This document shows positions 9,143 through 17,513 of a stretch of DNA of 64,000 nt, one piece after another (the stretch's first letter is position 1; each line of letters opens with the position of its first letter). This DNA comes from a bacterium (GTDB lineage: Bacteria > Actinomycetota > Acidimicrobiia > Spongiisociales > ZC4RG35): contig JAPPFC010000036.1 of assembly GCA_028824015.1 (NCBI GenBank), forward strand, positions 186,001-250,000, given 5' to 3'. Position numbers and translations under genes: made by a program. The notes under the pieces were generated by a model that did not search any database, was not told where the DNA came from, and saw only the letters and a list, made by a program, of their open reading frames with translations.

Positions 9143-10063
9143 CTAGGACCGTTGGAGAACCCTCGTCGGCGTGTCCCGGAAGATCGTCTGGAACTCCCGG
9201 TCGCCGAAGCCGGCCTGTCGCAGCAAATCGAGAAAGCCGGTGACGCAGTACGCGTAACCGCCGCCGCCGAATGAGCGAAGCTGTGACCGGTAGCAGATGT
9301 CGTTGGAGACCACCACCTGGTCGAGCGATCCTCGTTCGGCCAGCCAGGTCAGGGCCTTGATGCGAACTCCCAGCTCATACGGGAAGTCAGGCTTGAGCGT
9401 GTCGAAGCCGAGGGTGACGCCCATTCCCAGCAACTCCGACCAGTATTCCTTCCGGTTCTGGGGCACAGTGTCGGCATGTCCGATCACGATCCGTTCGGGC
9501 GGGACGCCGATGCCGATCAGAATCCTGGCCTGCTCGATCCCGACCGTGCTCCGGGAGGCGTGGGTGTAGATCGAGACTCCCGTTTCAAGCTGCGCAAACC
9601 CACCGGAGCGCAGCACGCGCTCCTCGGCCGGCGACATGGGTACCATCTTGGCGCCGATCTCTCCGATAATTCCCGGGCGTACTCGGCCGTCCCCGGCCCC
9701 TTCATTGATCTCTGAGATCAGGATCTCCGCCAGACCATCGGAGGTTGTCTCAAAGACCTCCTGGGGGAGGAAGGGCTCGCGGTACCACCCACAGCCGGCA
9801 ACGATGTTGAGACCGGTCCGCACGGCGATCTCCCGCAGGCCCTTAAGGTCTCTGCCCAATCCGACGCTGGTCATCTCCACCACGGTTCGCACCGGCGTGG
9901 CCTCCAGGTGGCCCAACTCGGTGGTCATGAGGTCGGGGTCATCGAGCAACTGGTTCAGGTCGTTGGTGATCCTGTGGAAGTCACAGAAGATGTGCTCATG
10001 CATCAGGACTGCGCCGATTTCTTCGGTCGGCACATCACCGGTCACCGTCGTGATGAAGCCCAT
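9143..10063 (-). CDS. Phosphotriesterase-family metallohydrolase (copy 2)
   Basis: A 306-residue paralog of 3652-4566, nearly collinear with it and sharing long identical blocks such as VGLGRDL, GLNIVAGCGWYR and PPERIVIGH. All metal ligands are kept: H22, H24, E135, H168, H196 and D255. A GTG one codon upstream (10066) is possible. The ATG is preferred because it aligns with the start of the paralog. The gene is the first of the left minus-strand cluster and is separated from the next gene by a promoter and operator. It is divergent from the CitE-like gene at 10123 across 59 bp. The most visible differences between the copies are in the loop after the conserved Glu and near the C-terminus, so they may act on related but different substrates. 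Confidence 0.88.
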   Translation of the reverse strand: MGFITTVTGDVPTEEIGAVLMHEHIFCDFHRITNDLNQLLDDPDLMTTELGHLEATPVRTVVEMTSVGLGRDLKGLREIAVRTGLNIVAGCGWYREPFLPQEVFETTSDGLAEILISEINEGAGDGRVRPGIIGEIGAKMVPMSPAEERVLRSGGFAQLETGVSIYTHASRSTVGIEQARILIGIGVPPERIVIGHADTVPQNRKEYWSELLGMGVTLGFDTLKPDFPYELGVRIKALTWLAERGSLDQVVVSNDICYRSQLRSFGGGGYAYCVTGFLDLLRQAGFGDREFQTIFRDTPTRVLQRS

Positions 10064-10122
10064 CACGGGTACTATATGCTCCCTAGCTGGTTGACCCAGA
10101 GAACAAGAGAAGGGAACCTTCG

Positions 10123-10995
10123 ATGGATGCGGTCCGCTCGATGCTCTTCACGCCGGGCCACCGTCCCGACCTGATCGCCAAGGCGGTCCGGTCGGCCGCG
10201 GACGCCGTGATCGTTGACCTCGAAGACGCGGTGGCTGCCAACGTCAAGGAGGAGGCGCGGGCCAATCTCGCTTCCCTTCCCGACAGTCCCATCCCCTACT
10301 TCGTGCGTCTCAACGGTTTCCAGACCGGACTCATGTGGGAAGACCTGGTGGCGGCTGCCCATGCCGGAGCGGCCGGGGTGATCCTCCCCAAGGCCGAACA
10401 GCGAGAGGTGATGCTGGAGGTGTGCGGGGCCCTGAGCGCCCTGGAGACGGCGACGGGACAATCGGCCGGTTCCATCACTCTCGTCCCGATGATCGAGAGC
10501 GCGGTGGCAGTGGAGAACTCCTTCGAGATACTCGATCGACTCCCGAGGGTGCAGGCCGTCATGTTCGGGAGCGCCGAGCAGGGGGACCTGGTGGCCGACC
10601 TCGGCGTTGAGTGGGAACCCACGGGCACCGGGTTGAATTACTCCCGTTCCCGGGTTCTCCTGGCAGCCCGGGCAGCAGGCATAGCGAATCCCATCGACGG
10701 CGTGTTCATGAACTACCGGGACTCCGAGGCGCTCCGTGTCGAAAGCAAGATGGGTCGTCGCATGGGATACGTCGCCAAACTCGCCATCCATCCAGCCCAG
10801 GTGACCGTCATCAACGAAGTCTTCACCCCCACTCCCGAGGAGGTGGCTCACCACCGCGCCATCCTGGACCTGTTCGAGAGGGCCGAAGCGGAGGGAACGG
10901 CTTCGATCGGCGCCGATGGGCAGATGATCGACTACGCGGTGGCACGAACCGCCCGGTCCGTCCTGGCCCGCGCCGAAATTGCAAGGCGCACGTAG
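10123..10995 (+). CDS. CitE/HpcH-HpaI family aldolase/lyase (acyl-CoA lyase-like)
   Basis: A 290-residue TIM-barrel protein of the CitE-like branch. It starts with VRSMLFTPGHRPDLIAKA, the usual opening of citrate-lyase beta-like enzymes. It has VIVDLEDAV near residue 30, the metal-binding Glu in VPMIESAVAVEN, and an FGSAEQGDLVADLG segment whose Asp matches the second metal ligand. Family members cleave malyl-CoA, citramalyl-CoA or hydroxy-acids, and the exact substrate is not evident. The start has AGAAGGGA just upstream. It is transcribed away from the minus-strand catabolic operon and may belong to the same regulon. Confidence 0.88.
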   Translation: MDAVRSMLFTPGHRPDLIAKAVRSAADAVIVDLEDAVAANVKEEARANLASLPDSPIPYFVRLNGFQTGLMWEDLVAAAHAGAAGVILPKAEQREVMLEVCGALSALETATGQSAGSITLVPMIESAVAVENSFEILDRLPRVQAVMFGSAEQGDLVADLGVEWEPTGTGLNYSRSRVLLAARAAGIANPIDGVFMNYRDSEALRVESKMGRRMGYVAKLAIHPAQVTVINEVFTPTPEEVAHHRAILDLFERAEAEGTASIGADGQMIDYAVARTARSVLARAEIARRT

Positions 10996-11049
10996 ACCCA
11001 CCCGCGACGAGGGTGCCGATTGGTATTTGACCCTCCTAGGCTGTGGGAA

Positions 11050-11277
11050 GTGACCAGTCCTGAACGACCCGAATCGGACCCTTCGTGTCCCGAGGCGTTT
11101 CGAGCGAACCAACTGACCGAGATCACGGAGACACCCTTCGTCTTTGACGGGGATGCCGAAGCGGAGCCCGTGTACGGTAAGGAAGTTCCCTTGAGGGGAG
11201 CGTTCCGTGGACAGGAACTGTTGAAAGCCTTGGCAGAAGATCGAGCTCTTGAGCGCCATGGAGAGTCAGCGCTCTAA
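11050..11277 (+). CDS. Possible small hypothetical protein (weak)
   Basis: An open frame of 75 codons from a GTG, with in-frame extension to a TTG at 11020, fills most of the 305-bp space between the CitE-like gene and the PIN toxin. The product is acidic with no recognised domain. Only about 60 percent of its codons end in G or C, lower than in the confident genes nearby, and no good ribosome-binding site is present. It could be a remnant or chance frame. Nothing else was seen in 10996-11300 apart from a weak CACCC/GGGTG hairpin just after 10995. Confidence 0.25.
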   Translation: MTSPERPESDPSCPEAFRANQLTEITETPFVFDGDAEAEPVYGKEVPLRGAFRGQELLKALAEDRALERHGESAL

Positions 11278-11300
11278 CTCTCAAGAACGGTCCGTCGTCT

Positions 11301-11723
11301 TCAGATGCGAGCGTCTATACAGTCGATTTCTCTCCTACCCGACGCCCAACTCAAAGTCTTCCGATCAGATGTGACCATCCTCCGTCGAGTAACGATCGCA
11401 GTGGCGGTAATCATTTGGTTAGCAGGATCCGCGTGGAACCCGTGGAGAGCCTCCAAGGATCCTGCCAGCATTGCGATCTCGGAGGTGATCGGAATCTCAT
11501 GAACGCCTCCGCCCAACAAATCTCGAAACCACATCGCCGGCGCTCTAGCGAGATCGATTCTGCCGGCCCAATGAAGACGAGTCGCTTCCAGCATCGACAC
11601 AGCCGAGAACCGCACGGAACCTCCATCAGAAGCCTGGTCAATCACAATCCTGGCCTCGGCGCCGAGTCGAGGGCTGCCCTGCGACAACCACAGTAACGCA
11701 TCCGTATCCAATAGGAGATCCAC
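11301..11723 (-). CDS. PIN-domain toxin (VapC-like ribonuclease)
   Basis: A 140-residue PIN-domain protein with the four expected acidic residues: D6 in LLLDTDALLW, E46 in AVSMLEAT, D99 in HADPANQM and D120 in VTSDRKTL. Such toxins cut RNA with Mg2+ and are held inactive by the cognate antitoxin. It starts with GTG 9 bp after the antitoxin stop. Its ribosome-binding site AAGGAG lies in the last codons of the antitoxin gene, so the pair is coupled. The variant with a Phd-type antitoxin is common for PIN toxins of the LLWLSQGSPRL type. Confidence 0.88.
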   Translation of the reverse strand: MDLLLDTDALLWLSQGSPRLGAEARIVIDQASDGGSVRFSAVSMLEATRLHWAGRIDLARAPAMWFRDLLGGGVHEIPITSEIAMLAGSLEALHGFHADPANQMITATAIVTRRRMVTSDRKTLSWASGRREIDCIDARI

Positions 11724-11732
11724 CTGGTTCCC

Positions 11733-12014
11733 CTACTCCTTGGGGATTCCAGTCAGGACTCTGTCAGGATCGGAGACGATATGCCAGTCCTCGGTAGGAA
11801 TGGCTGGTTTTGTGAAGTCTTCGTCAATACGGATTTCTTTGCTCCAACCAAAGAGGCTCTTCCCGGGCTGTTCCACAACCGGCATCACAGCGGCAACGGG
11901 CCTCCCGTGTTTGGTTACGATCAGCCCCTCGCCAGTAGCGTTTACCTCATCAATAAGCCTTAAACACTGATTGCGGAACTGCGTGGCAGGAATGGTCTTG
12001 GTCGTGACAGTCAA
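11733..12014 (-). CDS. Type II antitoxin, Phd/YefM family
   Basis: A 93-residue antitoxin upstream of the PIN toxin. The N-terminal half, about residues 5-55, has the Phd/YefM DNA-binding pattern: IPATQFRNQCLRLIDEV, then EGLIVTKHGRPVAAVMPV. The C-terminal part is acidic and would wrap the toxin. The start is TTG with GGGGAG 7 bases upstream. An AT-rich TATAAT box at 12042-12047 lies 28 bp before the start, so the operon has its own promoter and is likely autorepressed. Confidence 0.88.
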   Translation of the reverse strand: MTVTTKTIPATQFRNQCLRLIDEVNATGEGLIVTKHGRPVAAVMPVVEQPGKSLFGWSKEIRIDEDFTKPAIPTEDWHIVSDPDRVLTGIPKE

Positions 12015-12041
12015 TAGCGAGCTCCCCGTTGTTATGTACAG

Positions 12042-12047
12042 ATTATA
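12042..12047 (-). promoter_or_regulatory. -10 box of the toxin-antitoxin promoter
   Basis: Perfect TATAAT on the minus strand in an unusually AT-rich patch upstream of the antitoxin TTG. No convincing -35 box is present at 16-18 bp, which fits a promoter needing an extended contact or one tuned by autorepression. Confidence 0.5.
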
Positions 12048-12171
12048 ATAGCCACTTTAGGTCCGTTTGTTGGGGTTATCCGTCTCCATGCACGAAAAAC
12101 CTCTTTCGGTCCCCTGGTGTCCAACCACGCTAAAGGATGGCGGAACCGGATGGGAGTGGACTGACTAGGTC

Positions 12172-13443
12172 TTAGAAGTCAATCACCGTTATCTCATCCG
12201 CCGGCCAGCGGGTTAGGACCTCGGCGCCATTTTCCCGGACCACGATCATCTCCTCGACCCGCATGCCGGAATCTCCGTCCGGTTCCTGGGTCTCGACCGC
12301 CATGACCATGCCTTCCTGGATCTCGATCGGGTGGTCGACGGAGATTCCCCGCCATATCAACGGGCGCTCGTATAGCTGGAGCCCCAGCCCGTGCGCCCAT
12401 TGGTTGGTGGTCATCTCCCAGTAGTCCTTGGCGCCGTACCAGTCCATGCGCTCGCCCTCCCGGTCGGGAAAGTGCATCGCCACCTCGCCGGTGGTGACAC
12501 CGGGCCGGATGGCCTCGATCACGTCGTACATCCAGTCCCGGGCGCGCTTGTAGGCGTCAACGGAGCGCTGCTCGGGCTTTCCTATCGAAAAGGTCCGGTA
12601 GACACATGACCGGTAACCCTGGAAGGTGGCGCTGTAGAAGTCGGCGTACATTATGTCGCCGGGGCGCAGCATCCGGTCGGTGGTGTTGGCCTGGTGCTTG
12701 GGCCAGGTATTCGGGCCGCTGGTGAGATACCCTCCCTCAACCGTCCCTCCCCTGCGCAGCACGGCCTCGACCGCCGCTCCCCAGACTTCCTGCTCGAGCA
12801 TGCCCGGCTCGGCGGCCTTCTTGATCGCCATGAACCCCGCCTCACAGATCGCCGAGAGGACCCGGAAACACTCGATCTCGTCCTTGGTCTTGGTCTGGCG
12901 GGCGGTGTGAAGCGCGTCAGCCGCCCCCTCGCGTACATCCAGGCCTCGCTCCGAGAGCTTCCGGGCCAGGGCCGGTTGCGTGGAGTCGATGCCGACGGGG
13001 TCGCGATGAACGTCGTAGTCATGGGCGGCCGCCACGATCAGGTCCGCCATGGTGTCGAGGAGGAATTCCCGGGCCGAAGGGGACCCGCTGGCGCGGGGCA
13101 CGTTCCCCAGTCCCGGCGCCGCGTAGCGGATGTCGGGCAGCCAGGGGCAGTTGGCGCGCTCGTTGCTGGCGTGATCGGCCGTGTCCCAATGCACGACGTC
13201 GCCTCCGGCGGTCAGGAAGCTGTAGTGGTCCGCGCCGGACCCGCCCAGCATGGCCAGCCCGGTGACGTAACGGATGTTGGGATCGTCCAGAAGGAGCACC
13301 GACCCCAGGCCCGCCTCGGCGATGTGGTGCTGAGCCCGAGCCTTGCGCTCGTCGCGCATCCGGGCCATGTTGATCCGCTCCTCCCAATCCACGGCCATGG
13401 TTCCGAGGGTGCCTTCCATGTATGTCGGCTCGTAAAGGCTCAT
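12172..13443 (-). CDS. M24-family (creatinase/prolidase-like) protein with altered metal site
   Basis: A 423-residue pita-bread fold protein: an N-terminal creatinase-like domain at about 25-180 and a C-terminal M24 domain at about 185-420. In this fold five residues bind two metals. D268 (MYADF), H351 (QWAHGLG), E384 (MAVETQEPD) and E397/E398 (MRVEEM) are present. The position normally held by the second aspartate, in GYRSCVYRT, is C280. The enzyme may therefore use one metal, another metal, or act without metal like creatinase. The stretch around this site loosely resembles the DMSP lyase DddP, which is also M24. It is the last gene of the 24-kb operon, with GGGAG before the start. Candidates are a C-N hydrolase such as creatinase or a lyase. 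Confidence 0.8.
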   Translation of the reverse strand: MSLYEPTYMEGTLGTMAVDWEERINMARMRDERKARAQHHIAEAGLGSVLLLDDPNIRYVTGLAMLGGSGADHYSFLTAGGDVVHWDTADHASNERANCPWLPDIRYAAPGLGNVPRASGSPSAREFLLDTMADLIVAAAHDYDVHRDPVGIDSTQPALARKLSERGLDVREGAADALHTARQTKTKDEIECFRVLSAICEAGFMAIKKAAEPGMLEQEVWGAAVEAVLRRGGTVEGGYLTSGPNTWPKHQANTTDRMLRPGDIMYADFYSATFQGYRSCVYRTFSIGKPEQRSVDAYKRARDWMYDVIEAIRPGVTTGEVAMHFPDREGERMDWYGAKDYWEMTTNQWAHGLGLQLYERPLIWRGISVDHPIEIQEGMVMAVETQEPDGDSGMRVEEMIVVRENGAEVLTRWPADEITVIDF

Positions 13444-13480
13444 CGTGCTCCCTTCGTCGCAGATGCTAGAGATGTCATGT

Positions 13481-14626
13481 TCATGTCCGGGGTTGCAGTC
13501 GGTCGGCGATGGCCTGGAGGAATCTCGCTCCTTCCATGCCGTCGAAGACCCGGTGGTCCCCGGTGAGGGTAAGCCTCACCGTGGGCGCTGCCACCAGGGC
13601 GCCGTCCACCACCACCGGCCTGGGCTTCACCGCACCCACCGCCAGTATGCCCGCCTCCGGCGGGTTCAGTAAAGCGATGAACTCGTCCACCCCGGCCCCG
13701 CCGAGGTTCGAGACGGTGAAGGTCCCGCCGGACAGGTCTCCGGGACGCAGGCGCCCGCCGCGCGCCGCCCTCTCCAACCGGCGTCGTTCGGCGGAGATCC
13801 GCTCCGGGGACATAGATGCGGCGTCTCGGATGACGGGCACGATCAGGCCGTCTGCGACCGCCACTGCAAACCCCAGATTGACGTTGGGGTGGGTCCGGAC
13901 CGTGGGTGGATTGCCCTCCACCCAACTGGAATTGACCGCCGGCCTCTCGGCCAACGCCCCCGCCGCGGCCCATAGCAACAGATCCGTGTAGGTCACCTTC
14001 GGCCCATCCCCGGGAGGCTCGGGCTTTTCAAGGATGATCTCTCGTACCAGTTGGAACTGGGGCACCGCCGCCGACTTGGACATCCGGGCGGCGATGGCCA
14101 AACGCATTCGAGACAACTCATCGGAGTCTTCGGAGGAAGCCTGCGCGGCCTGGTGGGCCTTCATCACGTCACCCTCGGTGACCCTTCCCCCCGGACCCGT
14201 GCCCGCCACGCCGGCCAGGTCGACTCCCAGTTCCCTGGCCCGGCGCCGGGCCAGGGGCGAAACCGGCTTCCGTCCTCCCGGCCTCGGCGGAGTCCTCCGG
14301 ACGGGGGCCTCGGCGGTGGGTGTTCCTGTGCGCCGCGGGGCCTTCTCACTCGAAGCGGGGGCTGAGTCCGAAGATGGCGGCTTCGCCGCGGGGTCATCTG
14401 CAATCCATGCGATCGGCTCTCCGGTGGCCAGGGTCGAGCCGGCATCCGCCAGGACCGCCACCAGGTAGCCGCCGGCGGGTGACTCGAAGGCCACCTCCGC
14501 CTTGTCGGTCTCGATCACCGCCAGGATTTCGCCCTCCTCGACCTCGTCGCCCACCGACTTTGCCCACTCCACTACCGTCCCCTCCTCCATGTCCTGCCCC
14601 AGCCGGGGCATCCTCACCAGTCGCAT
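13481..14626 (-). CDS. Dihydrolipoamide acyltransferase (E2) of a 2-oxoacid dehydrogenase complex
   Basis: A 381-residue E2 with three domains in order: a lipoyl domain at 1-78 with lipoyl lysine K42 in ETDKAEVAF, a peripheral-subunit-binding domain at about 118-157 (PVSPLARRRARELGVDL), and the catalytic domain at about 170-381 with H358 and D362 in GDHRVFDG. It moves the acyl group made by E1 onto CoA. The matching E1 alpha and beta genes are in the same operon but seven kilobases upstream, separated by hyuA, hyuB, an aminotransferase and two dehydrogenases. No E3 gene is nearby, so the complex must borrow lipoamide dehydrogenase. Confidence 0.92.
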   Translation of the reverse strand: MRLVRMPRLGQDMEEGTVVEWAKSVGDEVEEGEILAVIETDKAEVAFESPAGGYLVAVLADAGSTLATGEPIAWIADDPAAKPPSSDSAPASSEKAPRRTGTPTAEAPVRRTPPRPGGRKPVSPLARRRARELGVDLAGVAGTGPGGRVTEGDVMKAHQAAQASSEDSDELSRMRLAIAARMSKSAAVPQFQLVREIILEKPEPPGDGPKVTYTDLLLWAAAGALAERPAVNSSWVEGNPPTVRTHPNVNLGFAVAVADGLIVPVIRDAASMSPERISAERRRLERAARGGRLRPGDLSGGTFTVSNLGGAGVDEFIALLNPPEAGILAVGAVKPRPVVVDGALVAAPTVRLTLTGDHRVFDGMEGARFLQAIADRLQPRT

Positions 14627-14659
14627 GTCCTGCCTTCTCTCGCTACCGTATCGCCGCGT

Positions 14660-15412
14660 TCAATGTAGCGTCCAGCCGCCGTCGGAGGTGACTATCGCCC
14701 CCGTTGTGAAGCCGGGATCATCGGAGGCCAGGAAGGCTATGACCGCAGCTATCTCCTCGGGCTCGCCATGGCGGCCCATGGGGGTGCCGGCCAGCATCTC
14801 CCTCCAGCTCTCGGGGTCCTCCCGCAGGTCGGCGTTCATGCCGGTTGCGATCACCCCCGGAGAGACCGCATTGACGCGGATCCCGTAGGGCGCGGTCTCG
14901 AATCCAACCGAGCGGGTGAGCATGGTGATCGCCCCCTTGGAGGCGGTGTAGGCCACATGCCCGCGGCCGGGAAGCACCGCTTCGACGGAGGCAACGTTCA
15001 CAATGGCGCCGCGGATTCCAGCCTCGATCATGGACGCCACCACATCTCTGGAAAGGAGAAACGGCGCTTTCAGGTTCACGTCGAAGGTCAGATCCCAGGC
15101 TTCTCTGGAATGGGACAGGGTCGGTTCGCGGATCAGGATCGCCGCCGCGTTGACCAGTATGTGGACCCGGTTGTCCCAGTGCTCCAAGGCAGACGCCACC
15201 ACTCTCTGGCACTCCGAGCCCAGGCTCAGATCGGCGGCGAACCCGACATGGCCTTCGCCCAGGGCGCCGACCACTTCCGCCAAGCCTGCCTCATCCCGGT
15301 CCACGCAGAAGAGATTGGCGCCGTCCGCCGCCAGCCTGACGGCGGTGGCTCTCCCGATACCCGAGGCCACTCCGGTGACGACCGCGTTCTTGCCCGAAAG
15401 CTTCCCGCTCAT
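14660..15412 (-). CDS. Short-chain dehydrogenase/reductase (SDR), copy A
   Basis: A 250-residue classical SDR that oxidises or reduces an alcohol/ketone with NAD(P). The cofactor loop is TGVASGIG at 13-20, with catalytic N113, S142, Y155 and K159 (S-x12-Y-x3-K). D38 after the second strand (FCVDRD) favours NAD. The frame is open much further upstream, but the ATG at 15412 is right: it overlaps the stop of the preceding SDR by 4 bp and gives the standard length. The pair of SDRs after an aminotransferase suggests oxidation or reduction of transamination products. Confidence 0.9.
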   Translation of the reverse strand: MSGKLSGKNAVVTGVASGIGRATAVRLAADGANLFCVDRDEAGLAEVVGALGEGHVGFAADLSLGSECQRVVASALEHWDNRVHILVNAAAILIREPTLSHSREAWDLTFDVNLKAPFLLSRDVVASMIEAGIRGAIVNVASVEAVLPGRGHVAYTASKGAITMLTRSVGFETAPYGIRVNAVSPGVIATGMNADLREDPESWREMLAGTPMGRHGEPEEIAAVIAFLASDDPGFTTGAIVTSDGGWTLH

Positions 15413-16161
15413 TGCAGCATGTACCCCCCGTCGGCATACAGGGCGGTGCCGGTCACGAAAGCCGCGTCGTCGCTCAACAGGAAGAAAACACACGCGCCGA
15501 TGTCCTCGGGTCTCCCTAGGCGGCCGATGGGCATCAGCTTCGGGGCCTCCTGCCGGTAGACGTCGGGGGTCATCTCGGTGTCGACCGAACCGGGACTGAC
15601 CGCGTTCACCCGGATCCCCAACGGCCCCCACTCCAGGGCCAGGACCTTGGTCAGGGAGAGAAGTCCTCCCTTCGAGCAGGCATAAGGAACCTGCTCGGGA
15701 TAGGCGATGGTGTCCTCGGCCGAACTGATGTTGACTATCGCCCCTCCCAGGCCGTTTTCCACCCAGTGGTTCGCCGCGGCCTGGCACAGGAAGTAGGGGG
15801 CGGTGAGATTGGTGGCGATCGTCTCATCGAGGGTGGTCTCGGACTGGGTCCAGAAGGGAGCAAAGACATTGACAGCCGCGTTGTTCACCAGCCCATCCAG
15901 GCGACCGTACCGATCCAGGGCGGTGCCCACCAGCAGAGACGGTGTGTCCGGATCCTTGAGATCCGCCACCACGATCGCCGCCGCGCCTCCCACCTCTTCC
16001 ACCAGTCGTCCCGTCACCTCCAGGTCCCCCCGGGTGCGGGAGGTGATGACCAGGTCGTATCCCCGCTCGGCCAGGGTGGTGGCGATCCCCTTGCCGATGC
16101 CCCTTCCCGCTCCGGTGAGGATGGCGGACTTCCGTCCCCCTGACTGTCCGGCGCCGGTCAT
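15409..16161 (-). CDS. Short-chain dehydrogenase/reductase (SDR), copy B
   Basis: A second 250-residue classical SDR with TGAGRGIG at 16-23 and catalytic N118, S147, Y160 and K164. After the second strand it reads ITSRTRGD; Ser and Arg here favour NADP, unlike its neighbour. The ATG at 16161 overlaps the aminotransferase stop by 4 bp, which selects it over an open upstream extension. The C-terminus YADGGYMLQ is typical of the 3-oxoacyl reductase-like group, but the location points to catabolism and not fatty-acid synthesis. Confidence 0.9.
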   Translation of the reverse strand: MTGAGQSGGRKSAILTGAGRGIGKGIATTLAERGYDLVITSRTRGDLEVTGRLVEEVGGAAAIVVADLKDPDTPSLLVGTALDRYGRLDGLVNNAAVNVFAPFWTQSETTLDETIATNLTAPYFLCQAAANHWVENGLGGAIVNISSAEDTIAYPEQVPYACSKGGLLSLTKVLALEWGPLGIRVNAVSPGSVDTEMTPDVYRQEAPKLMPIGRLGRPEDIGACVFFLLSDDAAFVTGTALYADGGYMLQ

Positions 16162-17513
16162 GACACCATCTCCAGCACGGTCTCCAAGCCCGAGGCGGCC
16201 CGGTCGACGTCCGACTCGGTGTGGCCGTATGCCAGCACCCCGGGGTGGACGGGCGGCCACAAGATCCCGTGTGCACACAGGCCGAGCAACACCGAGCCCA
16301 GCAAGGCCAGGTCTCCGGCCAGGATCTCCCGTCGGTTGCGGGGAGGGGCTTCGGTGAAGTGCAACTGGAAGATGGAACCGATTCCGGTCATGTGGCCCCG
16401 CCCATGGGTGTCGAGGACCTCCTGGAGAGTGTTGCGCAGCCTGCCGCCCAGCCAATCGATGTGCTCGAGCACCGGTTCGCGTTCCAGGACGTCAAGCACG
16501 GCCATCCCCGCCGCCAGGGAGACAGGGTTTCCCGTGAAGGTCCCGGAGTGGAAGATGTGGCTGCCCCGCGCCTGGGCCGAGGCGCCCAGAACGGCTTCCA
16601 TGATGTCGGCTCGCCCACCTACCGCCGAAAGCGGCAGACCCCCTCCGATGGCTTTCCCGATGCAGGACAGGTCTGGCGTCACCCCCAGGTATCCAGGAGC
16701 GCCGGCGGTGCCCAGGCGCAAGCCGGTCACCACCTCGTCGAAGATCAAAACGATCCCATGCTGGGCGGTGATGTCCCGGACCGCCCGGGCGAAGTGGCGA
16801 TCGGCGGCCACTGCCCCACCGCTGGAGAAAGCCACCGGCTCCATCACCACCGCGGCCAGGTCGGAGGCGTTCTCTGAGATGAGAGCCACCGCACCCTCGA
16901 CATCGTTGTAGGGGAGCAACAGGGTCTCCTCCCGGATACGGTCGGGAATCCCGGCCGAGTCGGGGACCGGCCGGGGGCGATGGGGAGGTCCCGCCACCTC
17001 CCTTGAGACTGAGGACACTAGAAAGTAATCGTCGGAACCGTGATAGTTGCCCTCGAACTTCCCATAGCGCATCCGGCCGGTTGCCGCCCGGGCGGCGCGC
17101 AAAGCGGTGCGTACCGCCTCGGAACCGGTGTTTGCAAAACGGAGACGTTCCAGATACGGCATCAGCCCTCGAAGTCGCTCGGCAAACTCCCTTTCCAGCG
17201 CAGCAGGCGCCAGGACCGTGGCCATCCGTCCGATCTGGTCCCGAACCGCCGCCACCACGGAGGGATGGGAATGTCCCAACAGAGAGGAGCCGGCGCCCAT
17301 CAGCAGGTCGACATAGTCGTTTCCGTCCACATCCGTCACATGCCCCCCTGACCCGGCGGCAAGCACCACTGGGTACGGCTCGTAGAACTTGGCGGCTCCC
17401 GAGACTCCCATGGGCAGGATCCCTTTGCTCTCCTCCCACACCGCCCGGGAACCCGGAGTGCGATCTCGGTAGAGGGCTTCGACCCTCCGAGTCAGGGGTC
17501 CGGCGTCTCTCAC
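16158..17513 (-). CDS. Class III aminotransferase, glutamate-1-semialdehyde aminomutase-like (module 1)
   Basis: A 451-residue PLP enzyme of the class III family, closest in style to HemL-like proteins. The PLP lysine is K287 in CIGKAIGGGLPL and the pyridine-binding Asp is D259 in IFDEVVTGLRL. GNYHGSDD and NTGSEAVRTALRAAR are further family marks. A role in tetrapyrrole synthesis is unlikely because it sits behind hyuA and hyuB in a catabolic operon. Removal of an amino group from an omega- or beta-amino acid fits better. The GTG start overlaps the hyuB stop by 4 bp. It is a diverged paralog of 24613-25968. Confidence 0.88.
   Translation of the reverse strand: MRDAGPLTRRVEALYRDRTPGSRAVWEESKGILPMGVSGAAKFYEPYPVVLAAGSGGHVTDVDGNDYVDLLMGAGSSLLGHSHPSVVAAVRDQIGRMATVLAPAALEREFAERLRGLMPYLERLRFANTGSEAVRTALRAARAATGRMRYGKFEGNYHGSDDYFLVSSVSREVAGPPHRPRPVPDSAGIPDRIREETLLLPYNDVEGAVALISENASDLAAVVMEPVAFSSGGAVAADRHFARAVRDITAQHGIVLIFDEVVTGLRLGTAGAPGYLGVTPDLSCIGKAIGGGLPLSAVGGRADIMEAVLGASAQARGSHIFHSGTFTGNPVSLAAGMAVLDVLEREPVLEHIDWLGGRLRNTLQEVLDTHGRGHMTGIGSIFQLHFTEAPPRNRREILAGDLALLGSVLLGLCAHGILWPPVHPGVLAYGHTESDVDRAASGLETVLEMVS

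Noticed and set aside
10980-11020. Possible terminator after the CitE-like gene
   Set aside because: Only a 5-bp CACCC/GGGTG stem with no T-tract.
10072-11259. Open frame of 395 codons on the minus strand
   Set aside because: Shadow of the CitE-like gene, whose own motifs and ribosome-binding site are clear.
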